64,000 nt of DNA from Candidatus Fraserbacteria bacterium (GTDB taxonomy: Bacteria > Bipolaricaulota > Bipolaricaulia > RBG-16-55-9 > JAJCYT01): contig JAJCYT010000025.1 in assembly GCA_029262795.1 (NCBI GenBank), positions 1-64,000 on the forward strand. The letters are read 5' to 3'. Each line of letters begins with the position of its first letter. Position 1 is the first letter of the stretch. Made by a program: the position numbers and the translations under genes. The notes beneath the pieces are model-generated. The model was not told the DNA's origin. It did no database searches and worked only from the letters and a program-made list of their open reading frames with translations. Positions 53,730-63,044 of this stretch are shown here, in pieces.

Positions 53730-54437
53730 TTACTGGGGTTTCAGCCCCTGATGAATCAAGGCGATGCCCCCTTGGAAAGAACGAATGCCAATGTCCTGAA
53801 AACCAATGGAACGCATTAGGTCACTCAAATCTTCGCGGGCAGGAAAGTCGCGGATGGATTGATCAAGGTATTGGTAGGCGTCTTTTTTGCCAGTGATCCA
53901 GCCGCCGATGTGGGGCAGGATGTTTTTCAGATACCACAAATAAAGTTTGCCCCAAATGCCTTTTGGGAGCGAAAATTCCAGAATCAACAATTGGCCGCCT
54001 GGTTTGAGCACACGAAACATTTCGCGCAAACCTTGTTCATAGTTGGGCAGATTTCTCAACCCGAATGCGATGGTGGCCAGATCGAACTGATGATCTGGGT
54101 AGGGTAATTCCAGCACATTGCCTTCGTCATAATTGATGCGGTGGTCGAAGCCGATGTGCTTGGTTTTATCGGCGGCGATGGCCAGCATTTTGTCCGAAAT
54201 GTCGATGCCGGTTACCTGGATATCGGCAGCCTTGGCAAAATCCAGGGCAAGATCACCCGTACCTGTGCAAAGATCCAGCAGATGTTGTCCTGCTTGAGGA
54301 TTGGCCCAACGAACCACCGCTTTGCGCCAGCGTTTGTCCTGGTTCAGGCTCAGTAAATGATTGGCCAGATCGTAACGGTGGGCCAGGGAAGAAAACATCT
54401 TCCCAATCTCTTGAGGGTTTTTATCCAGTGTGGACAT
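53730..54437 (-). CDS. ubiE: Demethylmenaquinone/2-methoxy-6-polyprenylbenzoquinol C-methyltransferase UbiE
   Basis: This 235-residue class I methyltransferase has FSSLAHRYDLANHLLSLN, motif I LLDLCTGTGDLALDF, FGLRNLPNYEQGLREMFRVLKPGG and the GIALIHQGLKP end, the UbiE/MenG fingerprint. It methylates the quinone ring using SAM. Six bp after the Asp23 gene in the minus-strand operon that also holds a prenyl synthase, it suggests quinone and isoprenoid side-chain supply are co-expressed. Confidence 0.93.
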   Translation of the reverse strand: MSTLDKNPQEIGKMFSSLAHRYDLANHLLSLNQDKRWRKAVVRWANPQAGQHLLDLCTGTGDLALDFAKAADIQVTGIDISDKMLAIAADKTKHIGFDHRINYDEGNVLELPYPDHQFDLATIAFGLRNLPNYEQGLREMFRVLKPGGQLLILEFSLPKGIWGKLYLWYLKNILPHIGGWITGKKDAYQYLDQSIRDFPAREDLSDLMRSIGFQDIGIRSFQGGIALIHQGLKPQ

Positions 54438-54442
54438 GAATG

Positions 54443-54838
54443 CTATTCGGATAGTTGAGGCTTTTTCGGTTGGTGCAGCCCTTTGATCTCCACTTCAACG
54501 TTTGCCACTTCCACACCGGCCAACTGACGCACGCGTTCGCGCACGGTGGCGATGGCGGCCTTGGCCACGGTATCGAGCTTGAGGCCATATTCGATGATGA
54601 GGTGAAGCTTTACATTCAATGCACCTTCTTCATCGCTGGCAATGTGGAGGTCGGAATGTTCGCGTGCGGCTTTGGAAAACACGCCCAGCACGCCGTTTTC
54701 GCTCAGTGGAGTGAGGCCATAGATGCCCTGAACTTCGCCTAAAGCGCCGCGAACCACGGCGGCAATGGCTTGGTCGGAAATAAAAATCTCTCCGCGTGGA
54801 CTGCTGGTCGTCTGCTCAAGTTTGGTAGCCATGTTCAT
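54443..54838 (-). CDS. Asp23/Gls24 family envelope stress protein
   Basis: This 131-residue protein shows the Asp23/DUF322 pattern: ISDQAIAAVVRGALGEVQGI, GLTPL, LKLDTVAKAAIATVRERVRQ and GVEVANVEVEIKGL at the end. Family members are cytoplasmic or membrane-associated and linked to envelope stress or alkaline shock. The gene lies 18 bp downstream of the prenyl synthase gene and 5 bp before ubiE. Confidence 0.88.
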   Translation of the reverse strand: MNMATKLEQTTSSPRGEIFISDQAIAAVVRGALGEVQGIYGLTPLSENGVLGVFSKAAREHSDLHIASDEEGALNVKLHLIIEYGLKLDTVAKAAIATVRERVRQLAGVEVANVEVEIKGLHQPKKPQLSE

Positions 54839-54856
54839 AATATCTCTTTATCCCTT

Positions 54857-55723
54857 TTAATTGTTACGGAGAAGCAGGTTGTTTGCAAGTGACTTTAGCC
54901 ACATTGCCCCATCTCCTAAAGGCTCTATACATTTACACGCGGCTGCGTTTAAGGTTTCAGCCTGCTGTCTGATCTCTGTTTCATCCAGATAATCGTACAT
55001 GGAGGCGTTGTGATTTTCATCCTGATCCTTGTCCAGTAAATCGTCCACCAGCTGATAGGTTTGCCCCAACAACAGACCAAACTCCGATAGCCTTTTTATT
55101 GATGATGCCTCAGCGTCGGCCAAAATAGCGCCGACTTTCGTTGCCGCCGAGAGGAGTGCGCCAGTTTTGAGATCCTGCATCTGTCTCAAGTCATCAGCAC
55201 TCTGGAACTTCTGTTGTAAATCTAAATACTGCCCGCCGACCATCCCCTGTGACCCAAGCGCCTGAGACAGTGTGGTCATCACCTGGATCACTTTTTCCGG
55301 AGAACTGTATTGCGTCTGCCGTTTGGCCAGCCATTCAAAGCCGAGCGTGAGCAACGCATCCCCGACGAGGATGGCGTTGGCTTCCCCAAAGCGAACATGA
55401 AGCGTGGGCTTGCCGCGTCGCTCTTCATCATCGTCCATGGCCGGCAGATCATCATGGACAAGCGAATAGGCATGAAACAATTCCACCGCACACGCTGTGG
55501 GCAACGCATGTTCAGGGTTTGCACCAAGGGCTTCGCAAGCGGCCAGGACGAGCACGGCACGGATTTTCTTCCCGCCCTCAGTGGCATAACGAATCGCTTC
55601 ATGAAGCTGTGCGGCTTTTGGGAAAGTATTGGCATCAGGCAAATGCGCATTCAAATAGGCATCGACTTCCAAGCGATAATGGATGAGTTGTTGCTCGAAG
55701 ATGTTTATGGTTGAATCAGACAT
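54857..55723 (-). CDS. ispA: Short-chain prenyl diphosphate synthase (farnesyl type)
   Basis: This 288-residue protein has the FARM region DDLPAMDDDEERRG (about 91-104) and SARM region GQTYQLVDDLLDKDQDE, plus AVELFHAYSLVHDD and the GGKKIRAVLVLA motif. The acidic FARM with a small residue five before the first aspartate (HAYSLVHDD) is typical for bacterial FPP/GGPP synthases such as IspA. It overlaps gpmI by 19 bp. Chain length cannot be fixed from sequence alone. Confidence 0.88.
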   Translation of the reverse strand: MSDSTINIFEQQLIHYRLEVDAYLNAHLPDANTFPKAAQLHEAIRYATEGGKKIRAVLVLAACEALGANPEHALPTACAVELFHAYSLVHDDLPAMDDDEERRGKPTLHVRFGEANAILVGDALLTLGFEWLAKRQTQYSSPEKVIQVMTTLSQALGSQGMVGGQYLDLQQKFQSADDLRQMQDLKTGALLSAATKVGAILADAEASSIKRLSEFGLLLGQTYQLVDDLLDKDQDENHNASMYDYLDETEIRQQAETLNAAACKCIEPLGDGAMWLKSLANNLLLRNN

Positions 55724-57231
55724 TGCCCTGTCATTTCCTCTGGTTGTTTGATGTCGAGCAGGTGAAGCACGGTTGGGGCCACGTCGCCCAGTTTGCCTCC
55801 CGCATCGAGCGTCAAATCTTGCGAGCCAACATAGATCAGTGGCACCGGATTGGTGGTGTGCGCTGTGTGAGGTGATCCGTCAGGTTGCAGCATCACTTCC
55901 GCATTGCCGTGATCGGCCACAATCAGAGCATCACCGTTGATGTGTTTAATGGCATCAAGAATCTTGCTGAGTCCCACGTCCGTTGCTTCCACTGCGTTGA
56001 TGGCTGCGGGGATAACGCCGGTGTGGCCCACCATATCTGGGTTGGCAAAATTAATCAGCACAAACGCATACTCTCCAGAGCTGATACGATCAACCGCTGC
56101 CTGTGTGACGCTTGCGGAACTCATCTCTGGTTGCAAATCATAAGTAGGTACCTTGGGAGATGGGATCAGTTGCTGATCTTCTCCGTCAAAAGGTGCTTCC
56201 CGTCCGTTGTTGAAAAAGTAAGTGACGTGTGCGTATTTTTCAGTTTCAGCCAGGCGGAATTGTTTCAATCCGCTATCAGCGATGACTTCGCCCAAAATAT
56301 TTTTGAGCCGATCCTGCGGCGGATAAGCCACTTCGATATCCAGGTTTGATTCATACTTCGTCATCCCGACATAGTGAAGCTTCGGTTTCGGCCCACGATC
56401 AAACCCATCAAAGGTTTCGTCCGTGAAGGCGTGTGAAATCTGGCGCGCACGGTCCGGGCGGAAATTGAAGAAAATCACCACATCATCGTCCTGAATTGAT
56501 CCACCTGTATCGAGGATGATGGGTTTGATAAATTCGTCTGTCTCACCTTGTTCGTATTGTTGACGGATTGCGGCTTCGGCAGAATTCTCCCAAGCAGTCC
56601 CCGCACCCTGACGCAGGGCACGATAGGAAAGTTCTGTTCGTTCCCAACGCTTGTCTCGATCCATCACCCAATAGCGCCCGATGATAGTGGCGACTTTTCC
56701 ATGTGAGAAATTCAGTTCATCTAACTTTTGCTGAACGGTTGCCAAATAATCTGCACCACCTGTGGGAATGGTATCTCGTCCGTCGAGGAATGCGTGGATG
56801 AAAACAGTTTCCAATTCTTGGTTTTTTGCCATTTCAAGCAAGGCAAGTAAATGGGTGAGTTGGCTGTGAACACCGCCATCAGAAACCAGTCCCATCAAGT
56901 GAAGTCGTTTGCCTTTGGCTTTTTTCATGGCTTCGAGTAACACTTGATTCTGGAAAAACTCACCCTCTCGAATCTGCTTGCTAATCAACGTTGATGGCTG
57001 ATACACCACGCGACCTGCACCCAAATTGGTGTGGCCGACTTCGGAGTTGCCCATCTGCCCGTCCGGTAGACCGACAGCCTCGCCGGAGGCATCCAGTGTG
57101 GTGTGCGGACACTCTTTCCAGATTCGATCAAATGTGGGCGTGTGTGCGGCTTCCACTGCATTGCCCGGTCCGGGAGCGGTCAGCCCCCATCCATCCAAAA
57201 TGATCAAAGCAACTGTTTTATCCGCATTCAT
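55705..57231 (-). CDS. gpmI: 2,3-bisphosphoglycerate-independent phosphoglycerate mutase
   Basis: This 508-residue enzyme has ALIILDGWGL at the N-terminus, catalytic S63 in GQMGNSEVGH, DGRDTIP (interdomain helix region), FNFRPDRARQ, and metal ligands in NFANPDMVGHTG and VADHGNAEVM. The length (508) is normal for iPGM. ATG start, first gene of the gpmI-ispA-asp23-ubiE operon. It interconverts 3- and 2-phosphoglycerate in glycolysis. Confidence 0.95.
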   Translation of the reverse strand: MNADKTVALIILDGWGLTAPGPGNAVEAAHTPTFDRIWKECPHTTLDASGEAVGLPDGQMGNSEVGHTNLGAGRVVYQPSTLISKQIREGEFFQNQVLLEAMKKAKGKRLHLMGLVSDGGVHSQLTHLLALLEMAKNQELETVFIHAFLDGRDTIPTGGADYLATVQQKLDELNFSHGKVATIIGRYWVMDRDKRWERTELSYRALRQGAGTAWENSAEAAIRQQYEQGETDEFIKPIILDTGGSIQDDDVVIFFNFRPDRARQISHAFTDETFDGFDRGPKPKLHYVGMTKYESNLDIEVAYPPQDRLKNILGEVIADSGLKQFRLAETEKYAHVTYFFNNGREAPFDGEDQQLIPSPKVPTYDLQPEMSSASVTQAAVDRISSGEYAFVLINFANPDMVGHTGVIPAAINAVEATDVGLSKILDAIKHINGDALIVADHGNAEVMLQPDGSPHTAHTTNPVPLIYVGSQDLTLDAGGKLGDVAPTVLHLLDIKQPEEMTGQCLIQP

Positions 57232-57349
57232 GGGCTTATTAAATCATGGGGCAATGGGTTTTACAAACTCAACTTACAATACGAATATGGCGTGTTTTGC
57301 CCCGCCTGACACCTTGACGCTAAGGGTTGCGAGAGAGTACAAAGCATGA

Positions 57350-57700
57350 ATGAACGCCCCAAAAATCGTTATGTATGGCGAGCCAGGATGCCCGGATGTG
57401 TACATTGCACAATGGATAATGAAGCTGTCCAACATAGATTACCATTACATTAATATTCAGGAAGATCAGTCTGCTGCTGCTGAAGTGCGCGACCACAATG
57501 ATGGACGTGAAAAGGTGCCCACCATACAGTTTCCGGATGGCAGCATTCTTACAGAGCCTTCTGTTCATCAACTGCATCAAAAGCTTTCGCCTCTGGGATA
57601 TAACATTGGATTGCTGGCATGGTTGATCGGTGCATGGCGTTGGCTGCTGTTTTGTGGGTTTGCGGTTTGGTTGTTGCTCGACATGCTTTCAAATTTTTAA
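57350..57700 (+). CDS. Glutaredoxin-like protein with C-terminal membrane segment
   Basis: This 116-residue thioredoxin-fold protein has IVMYGEPGCPDVYIAQ at the start and VPTIQFPDGSILTEPSV (cis-Pro TIQ/VPT loop), both glutaredoxin-like. Only one Cys is in the active-site position (GCPD), so a monothiol type. The last 30 residues (GLLAWLIGAWRWLLFCGFAVWLLL) form a membrane helix, an unusual arrangement. ATG start at 57350, no clear ribosome binding site. It is divergent from gpmI. Confidence 0.72.
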   Translation: MNAPKIVMYGEPGCPDVYIAQWIMKLSNIDYHYINIQEDQSAAAEVRDHNDGREKVPTIQFPDGSILTEPSVHQLHQKLSPLGYNIGLLAWLIGAWRWLLFCGFAVWLLLDMLSNF

Positions 57701-57714
57701 CCCACTGAATTGAG

Positions 57715-58311
57715 TTATTGATCAACGTAATTTATACCAATCCCTCGCAGAAACAGAGGCAGCAGCGCTGGCAGCGATTCCTTAATTGGGTGTGGTTCTT
57801 TGAGAAACAACCAGCGAACCACCAATTCATTGAGGGCACCAAGCCACGCGTAGGCGGTGATCTTTGCGTTAAGCGGGGGAATCGAACCTTCGTCCACGGC
57901 TTCCTCCAAATAGCGTTCGATCAGGCTGGCGAACTTGTCGAACATTTCCAATCTTTTTTCTTCGAACTTGGGGAGGCCGTAGCCTTGGCGCAGTAGGATT
58001 TTTGCAAGGCGTCGGCGTTTGGACAGGGCCATCATCACGGCTTCCAGAGCAGCCTGGATTTTGGCGACTGCGCCTTTGTTTTTTTCGATTTCTTTTTCCA
58101 CATCTTTGAGCAACGATTCCGCCAAGCGATCCAGCAATGCCATAAACAAGGTTTCCTTGCTGGGAAAATGAAAATACAGGCCGCCTTTGGATGTGTCCGA
58201 TGCCACCACGATGTCGTCCATCAGGGAGTCGTGATAGCCTTTTTCGGAGAACACATCTTCGGCTGCGTTCAGGATTTTTTCGCGGGTGGCTGATTTGTCG
58301 CGCTTGCTCAT
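57715..58311 (-). CDS. TetR-family transcription regulator
   Basis: This 198-residue protein has an N-terminal TetR helix-turn-helix: ATREKILNAAEDVFSEKGYH, DIVVASDTSKGGLYFHFPSKE. A C-terminal ligand-binding helical domain follows. The ATG at 58311 is preceded by TATAATGAATCC, so transcription and translation may start nearly together. The divergent Tat-signal protein gene (58404) may be its target. It overlaps no neighbour; the glutaredoxin-like gene ends 14 bp from its stop (convergent). Confidence 0.85.
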   Translation of the reverse strand: MSKRDKSATREKILNAAEDVFSEKGYHDSLMDDIVVASDTSKGGLYFHFPSKETLFMALLDRLAESLLKDVEKEIEKNKGAVAKIQAALEAVMMALSKRRRLAKILLRQGYGLPKFEEKRLEMFDKFASLIERYLEEAVDEGSIPPLNAKITAYAWLGALNELVVRWLFLKEPHPIKESLPALLPLFLRGIGINYVDQ

Positions 58312-58403
58312 GGATTCATTATATGCAGTGTGTCGAATGAGTTGTATCCAATGAATAACTACAGCTACCATAGAAGAACACACTCATCGTAAAGGGAGAT
58401 TGG

Positions 58404-58961
58404 ATGTTTAGTAAAACACAAACTGAAACAAATGTAAATCGCAGGTCTTGGCTGAAGAAAATTGGTGTTGGCGCACTCGTTGGCGCGGCAGGCATGATAA
58501 CATCTCGTAAGGCAACGGCGCAGACCACCGACGAGCAATCCATTTGGACGCACGGGACTGCGACACAGGTGCAGTTTGCTGATCGGCTTGATCTGATCGA
58601 ATATCGGTCCACAGGCGCATTTTTCAAGGGGCAGCCGGGCACCGACAACTGGTTCCATTTGCCGATTACCGTGCCTGTTTTTCTAAACGGTGGACGGCCT
58701 TCGGTCGTTGTGGCTCTTGTGGCTTTGAATACCTCTGATGGGGTATTTCTGCGTGAATCGCGAGTGAGCAATGGCGATCGCATTATTGGGATGTCACAAG
58801 ACTTAAATGAGTCGGGCGAAGTGTTTCATCGCATCGAAATCACTGAGCCTGTGTTGTTTCTGGGTGTTAATATCTCCGTCCGTGTCGAGTTTTCCAATCT
58901 GACTGGCAGTTCAGAATTGGAGATCATCAGTGCAGGATTGGACATGAATGTGCCAGTCTGA
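58404..58961 (+). CDS. Tat-exported protein of unknown function
   Basis: This 185-residue protein has a Tat signal peptide (NRRSWLKKIGVGALVGAAGM.. ATAQ). The mature part of ~145 residues has repeated beta-strand segments (FLNGGRPSVVVALVALNTSD, LFLGVNISVRVEF) and an AVGLDMNVPV-like tail. No family recognised. GGGAG six bases before the ATG. Divergent from the TetR gene, it may be regulated by it. Export as a folded periplasmic protein is supported by the twin arginine (RR), although no cofactor motif is visible. Confidence 0.7.
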   Translation: MFSKTQTETNVNRRSWLKKIGVGALVGAAGMITSRKATAQTTDEQSIWTHGTATQVQFADRLDLIEYRSTGAFFKGQPGTDNWFHLPITVPVFLNGGRPSVVVALVALNTSDGVFLRESRVSNGDRIIGMSQDLNESGEVFHRIEITEPVLFLGVNISVRVEFSNLTGSSELEIISAGLDMNVPV

Positions 58962-59004
58962 GGTCGGCCAGCGGTCCGCTCCGCTATTGGCACTTCATTG
59001 AATG

Positions 59005-60117
59005 CTAGAGCATTGCTAGGATAGCATCCCCGATCTGGCTGCATTTGCCGTTGCCGCCCAAGTCTTGAGGCAGCAAACTTCCTTCGGCCAGGAAGTCTGA
59101 GATGGTTTGTTCCAGTTTGAGTGAGGCGTTGGTGAGATTGTCGTCATCGTGCTTTCGTCCCAACCAGTCGAGCATCATGGCAACGGTCAACAGGGTGGCG
59201 ATGGGGTTGGCGATGTCTTTGCCTGCGAGGGGTGGAGCCGATCCATGTACAGGCTCGAACATGGCGTGATCATCGCCGATGTTGCCTGCCGGGGCCATGC
59301 CCATGCCGCCTTGTACAAAACTTCCGTTGTCGCTGATGACATCGCCTGCGAGATTGGGGGCGACCACCACGTCATACACATGCGCCTGTTGGAGTTGCAG
59401 CAGACAGAAAGCATCGAAGTAGGCGTAGTCTAACTCAATCTCAGGAAATTCAGATTTGCCAATTTCTGTAAAAACTTCTCGGAAAAACGCATGCGCGCCG
59501 ACGATGTTGGACTTGTCCACACACGTCACCTTGCCGAGTTTGTTTCGTTGCTTGGCGAGATTGAAGGCGTAGCGCACCACGCGTTCCGTTGCGGTTCGGG
59601 TGATATTGATGGGGGTTTGTTTGCCATCAGGGATGTCGAAGGTTTCGCCGGAGTAGGCGTCCTCAGTGTTTTCCCGAACGACGATATAGTCTACTTGTTC
59701 AGGCTTCCACACTTGCTCAAAACGATCTGAGATTTTCTGCGGCACGCCAGGATACAGTTTGATGGGTCGCACATTGGCATACAGATTCAGTTTTTGACGA
59801 TTGCCGATGACTTGAGCAAAGCCTGCCAGTTGCGATTGTGGGTAAGGTTTGCCAGGTTCGGTGAACACTGTTTTGCCATCCACCACATGACCCACGCCGC
59901 CAAGCAAAATGGCATCGGCAGCTTTGCATTTTTCGAACGAGCCATCCGCCCATTCGATACCATGTTCTGCGTAGTAATGGCCACCGCAGTCAATGGATTC
60001 AATCTCGATGTTGAAGTTGTGAGTTTCAGCCAGTTTTTCCAACACTCGAATCCCCTGGGCAATGACCTCAGGTCCAACCCCGTCTCCCGGCAACGCAACG
60101 ATTTTGTAGCTGTCCAT
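59005..60117 (-). CDS. Isocitrate/isopropylmalate dehydrogenase family protein
   Basis: This 370-residue protein shows ALPGDGVGPEVIAQGIRVLE at the start, GGVGHVVDG, YIVVRENTEDAYSG, DKSNI, YAYFDAFCLLQL, PNLAGDVISDNGSFVQGGMG and FEPVHGSAPPLAGKD. These are the NAD-dependent 3-isopropylmalate/isocitrate/homoisocitrate dehydrogenase signatures. The TED after REN leans to isocitrate or homoisocitrate rather than LeuB. Start ATG at 60117, with GGGGCGGT just upstream. It stands alone, without leuC, leuD or other pathway genes. Confidence 0.85.
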   Translation of the reverse strand: MDSYKIVALPGDGVGPEVIAQGIRVLEKLAETHNFNIEIESIDCGGHYYAEHGIEWADGSFEKCKAADAILLGGVGHVVDGKTVFTEPGKPYPQSQLAGFAQVIGNRQKLNLYANVRPIKLYPGVPQKISDRFEQVWKPEQVDYIVVRENTEDAYSGETFDIPDGKQTPINITRTATERVVRYAFNLAKQRNKLGKVTCVDKSNIVGAHAFFREVFTEIGKSEFPEIELDYAYFDAFCLLQLQQAHVYDVVVAPNLAGDVISDNGSFVQGGMGMAPAGNIGDDHAMFEPVHGSAPPLAGKDIANPIATLLTVAMMLDWLGRKHDDDNLTNASLKLEQTISDFLAEGSLLPQDLGGNGKCSQIGDAILAML

Positions 60118-60233
60118 ACCGCCCCATGATAATGTGCGACGGTGAGGGTGCAACGAAGGCTCCAAATGTAGATTATATTTGGTTCTCAGGGTTCATCAGC
60201 ACTATAATGGCTTCAAGGGTTAAGGTGGTTTCA

Positions 60234-61202
60234 ATGAATCGGGTTTTCAAAGCCATTCGAAATTCGTCAATTGGAGTTTTCTTTGCGGGCATTGTGACAG
60301 TGATCTCAGGTTGTACCGCACGTGAGGGGGCATTGTTTGCTTTCTTATTGTTAGGATTACAGTTTTGCAGTGGCAATCCGCCCAACACCCTGTACTGGAC
60401 TCAATTCTCTGACGATGAAACAAGCATCTTCAAATGCGACTTAAATGGCACATTGCCCTGCACGCCCGAAACCGTGGTCACTGATAATTTTACAGGAGAA
60501 GATTTGTCCGCTGTTGAAGTGGACCCGATAGGCGGGTTTTTATACTGGGCAATTCAAAACACCGGAGGCATGGACGGATTTATTCGCCGGTGTTCGTTAA
60601 AAGCAACCAAGTGTGTTCCCGAAACAGTTGGCAATATTGGCAACACCACAGCCGATCAGATTCTTATTGATTCCGCGAAAAACTTTGCTTATTGGGCCGA
60701 TGGGGACGGTTTCATTCGAGGATGCTCACTGGCCAGCCTGCCTTGCACGTTGATCAATGTGTCAAATCAGGGATTGCCAGGCTTTTGGTTCGGCATCGAA
60801 CAATTTAACGGTGTTTTGTTTGCAACTGGAAACGAACCTGATGTGGTGAGTTGTTCATTCAATAACACCTCCACCTGTACGCTTCGACGTTTGGCAACAG
60901 CAGACAATGCACGCGCACTCAAGGTTGACCCCAAACGATCGCTTTTGTATGTGGCCATCACCGATGCCAATAACATTCATCGCTGTTCGCTTGCAACGCC
61001 AGGATGTTCACTTGAACTCATAGCGACTTCAACGGGAGGGTTTCCTTCGGCCCTTGGTGTGGATGTGGTCCGCAATGATCTTTACTGGCGAGCAGCAGAC
61101 ACCAACCTGACACGCTGTTCTCTCGATGGGCCACTGCCCTGTCAACCGGAACAGGTCATTGTCAATGGCGTCCGCGTTCGTCAGCTCGACTTAGGGCCGT
61201 GA
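60234..61202 (+). CDS. YWTD-type beta-propeller lipoprotein, paralogue 1
   Basis: This 322-residue protein starts MNRVFKAIRNSSIGVFFAGI and has a lipobox-like ISGC within the signal region, with a second hydrophobic/Cys stretch (LQFCSGN). Repeats of the form LYW...I..C.L...PC.....V follow from about residue 50, resembling LDL-receptor YWTD propeller blades with a Cys pair per blade (IFKCDLNGTLPC). AAGGTGG five bases before the ATG. It is divergent from the dehydrogenase gene. About one third of the residues can be aligned to paralogue 2. Probable surface-anchored propeller; ligand unknown. Confidence 0.75.
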   Translation: MNRVFKAIRNSSIGVFFAGIVTVISGCTAREGALFAFLLLGLQFCSGNPPNTLYWTQFSDDETSIFKCDLNGTLPCTPETVVTDNFTGEDLSAVEVDPIGGFLYWAIQNTGGMDGFIRRCSLKATKCVPETVGNIGNTTADQILIDSAKNFAYWADGDGFIRGCSLASLPCTLINVSNQGLPGFWFGIEQFNGVLFATGNEPDVVSCSFNNTSTCTLRRLATADNARALKVDPKRSLLYVAITDANNIHRCSLATPGCSLELIATSTGGFPSALGVDVVRNDLYWRAADTNLTRCSLDGPLPCQPEQVIVNGVRVRQLDLGP

Positions 61203-61485
61203 TGATGTCTTGTTGGCTGACGTGGCATATTCTTCCATTCCAATACCGTGCGCTGTGAGAGCGTTTGAGAGGGAAGAAAACTTAAACATCAAAACGGTTT
61301 TCATTTCCCCCCTGGGCCGAGCTTTGTGAGGGCCTAAAAGACCTACCTGTTTTGCTGCAAAATCTTTTTCGCACTATAAGGTATCGCGCGCGTTAACGTA
61401 ACGACGTTTTCTAGTCTCACTTCGTTCGACGGGTGAAATAATAAAAAACCTCCATTCCTATTTTTCCTTATTTCTTCTTTACTAA

Positions 61486-61923
61486 TTAGTACCCTGAGGC
61501 TGAGCCAGAATGTTGGTCAGCCGTCTTGTGGAAATCCATCAATTTTTGATGTTGATTTTCCGACTGAGGATGGACCACTTCCGGTATCCTGGTGATCTGG
61601 GTGTTTTTGAGGGGTGCATCTTTCGGGCTTTCGGTGGCGTACCAGGTCCAGTGTTTGATGGTGCCCTGTTCGTCGCGTTCGGACTCGATGTTGAGATAGC
61701 CGAGGCGTTTGAGTTCCTTGATGCCGTTGTTGACCGCCTCCCGCCCTTCGATGGATCGTGCAATGAGGTCAGCGTGAATCACGTCCCACCCCTCGGGTCG
61801 GGACATGAGGTAGAGGTGAATGGCTTTCGCTTTCCAAGATAACCGCGTGTCCTGAAGGCTTTCCAGGCTGAGCAATTTGAAATGTTTTTTGCGTTCCAAG
61901 GTGTGCAACACCAATTTCGGCAT
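61486..61923 (-). CDS. Winged-helix/HTH protein of the propeller module (copy 1)
   Basis: This 145-residue protein has an N-terminal part MPKLVLHTLERKKHFKLLSL then a winged-helix region LSWKAKAIHLYLMSRPEGWD, LIARSIEGREAVNNGIKELK and YLNIESERDE. This is the helix-turn-helix of small replication-initiation or DnaD-like DNA-binding proteins. The C-terminus is hydrophilic and probably disordered. A start at ATG 61923 has AAAGGA six bases upstream. It lies 67 bp downstream of the propeller gene on the same strand and may be co-transcribed with it. A truncated second copy is found at 63045. Confidence 0.7.
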   Translation of the reverse strand: MPKLVLHTLERKKHFKLLSLESLQDTRLSWKAKAIHLYLMSRPEGWDVIHADLIARSIEGREAVNNGIKELKRLGYLNIESERDEQGTIKHWTWYATESPKDAPLKNTQITRIPEVVHPQSENQHQKLMDFHKTADQHSGSASGY

Positions 61924-61980
61924 GATGATCCTTTCTGTAAATGCGTGATAGGATCATCGTAAAACGTGGTGATGAGGCCA
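61924..61980 (-). promoter_or_regulatory. Conserved upstream region of HTH copy 1
   Basis: On the minus strand CCTCATCACCACGTTTTACG then GATCCTATCA matches the corresponding place before HTH copy 2 (63169-63232) with 5-7 differences in about 30 bases. TTTACGATGATCCTATC has a -10-like TATC. The two copies probably share a promoter or operator. It may be autoregulated by the HTH protein. Confidence 0.4.
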
Positions 61981-61990
61981 CTATTGGGTG

Positions 61991-62977
61991 TCAGGGGCCG
62001 AGGCTGATGTCCGGGACATCTCCGTTGTGGACAAGAACTGGAGTGCAAGGCAGTGGGCCGGTATACGAGCAGCGACGAATGCCCTCGGTACCAGAATCAG
62101 CTGCCCAGTACACGAAGCCGTTGATGAGATCAAGTTCCAAACCATTGGGGTGGTCTGCCTGGGTATTGGCAACCACTTCGGGTGTCACACAGGGGATAAC
62201 GCCTGTAATGGAACAACGAATAATGTCATCGTCCCCACCGTCGCCATAATAGACAAAGCCTCCAACTGGATCGACCGCAATGCCAAACGATTGATTGACC
62301 CCTGTTGTCAGCACGGTTTCAACCGAACATGGCAAAGCGCCACTGATGCTGCAGCGCTGGATTAAGATTCCATCGTTTGTCCAATAAACGTATCCGTTGA
62401 CTTCATCAACGGCGATATGGTTTGGCGTGGCACTGTTTGCAACCAGTTCGGATACGCACGGCAGTGCGCCCGTGATGTCACACCGGCGGATTTCATTGCC
62501 AACCCTATCGACCCAATACAAGAAACCATTGACGATATCCAACTCAATGCCTTCCACGTTCGATACGGTGATCACAGTTTCGTGTACACATGGGAGACTG
62601 CCGGTGATGGAACAACGAAGAAGTTCACCCAAGGGATTCCAATAAACGAAACCGCGTACAAAATCTACATCCAGGCCAGCCGCGGGACCTTGTGTAGAAA
62701 CAACTTCCTGGGAACAGGGCAATGCACCTGTGATCAAACAACGATGGATATCGGTTGTATCTTGGTCACCCCAGTAGATGCGATTAAGGGTAATGGGCGC
62801 ACCTGTATCTGCATCCCCTGCAGGCATAACCGGGCCAGAGCAAAACTGCATTAATAAAAGCAGAATAAATGCAAGCGTTCCTTCTCGCTCGATGGAACAA
62901 CCCTGAATGACAAAAAAGAGTCCTGCAAAAAATGATCCTACCGAAGAATAACGCAACACTTTCCAGACACGACGCAA
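61991..62977 (-). CDS. YWTD-type beta-propeller lipoprotein, paralogue 2
   Basis: This 328-residue protein matches paralogue 1 from its first residue: LRRVWKVLRYSSVGSFFAGL against MNRVFKAIRNSSIGVFFAGI. That places the start at the TTG at 62977, where GGGGGG lies six bases upstream. It has IQGC (lipobox-like), then repeated blades of type IYWGDQDTTDIHRCLITGALPC with R-C-I-TG-LPC motifs and FVYW positions. Cys pairs recur per blade. Probable export to the cell surface. It ends SLGP, like the ...DLGP end of paralogue 1. Third member at 63320. Confidence 0.75.
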   Translation of the reverse strand: MRRVWKVLRYSSVGSFFAGLFFVIQGCSIEREGTLAFILLLLMQFCSGPVMPAGDADTGAPITLNRIYWGDQDTTDIHRCLITGALPCSQEVVSTQGPAAGLDVDFVRGFVYWNPLGELLRCSITGSLPCVHETVITVSNVEGIELDIVNGFLYWVDRVGNEIRRCDITGALPCVSELVANSATPNHIAVDEVNGYVYWTNDGILIQRCSISGALPCSVETVLTTGVNQSFGIAVDPVGGFVYYGDGGDDDIIRCSITGVIPCVTPEVVANTQADHPNGLELDLINGFVYWAADSGTEGIRRCSYTGPLPCTPVLVHNGDVPDISLGP

Positions 62978-63044
62978 AACAATCCCCCCTTGACCTAGCA
63001 ACCATCAAGCATCATCCACCGAGAAAGGATGAAATTGCCGCAGT

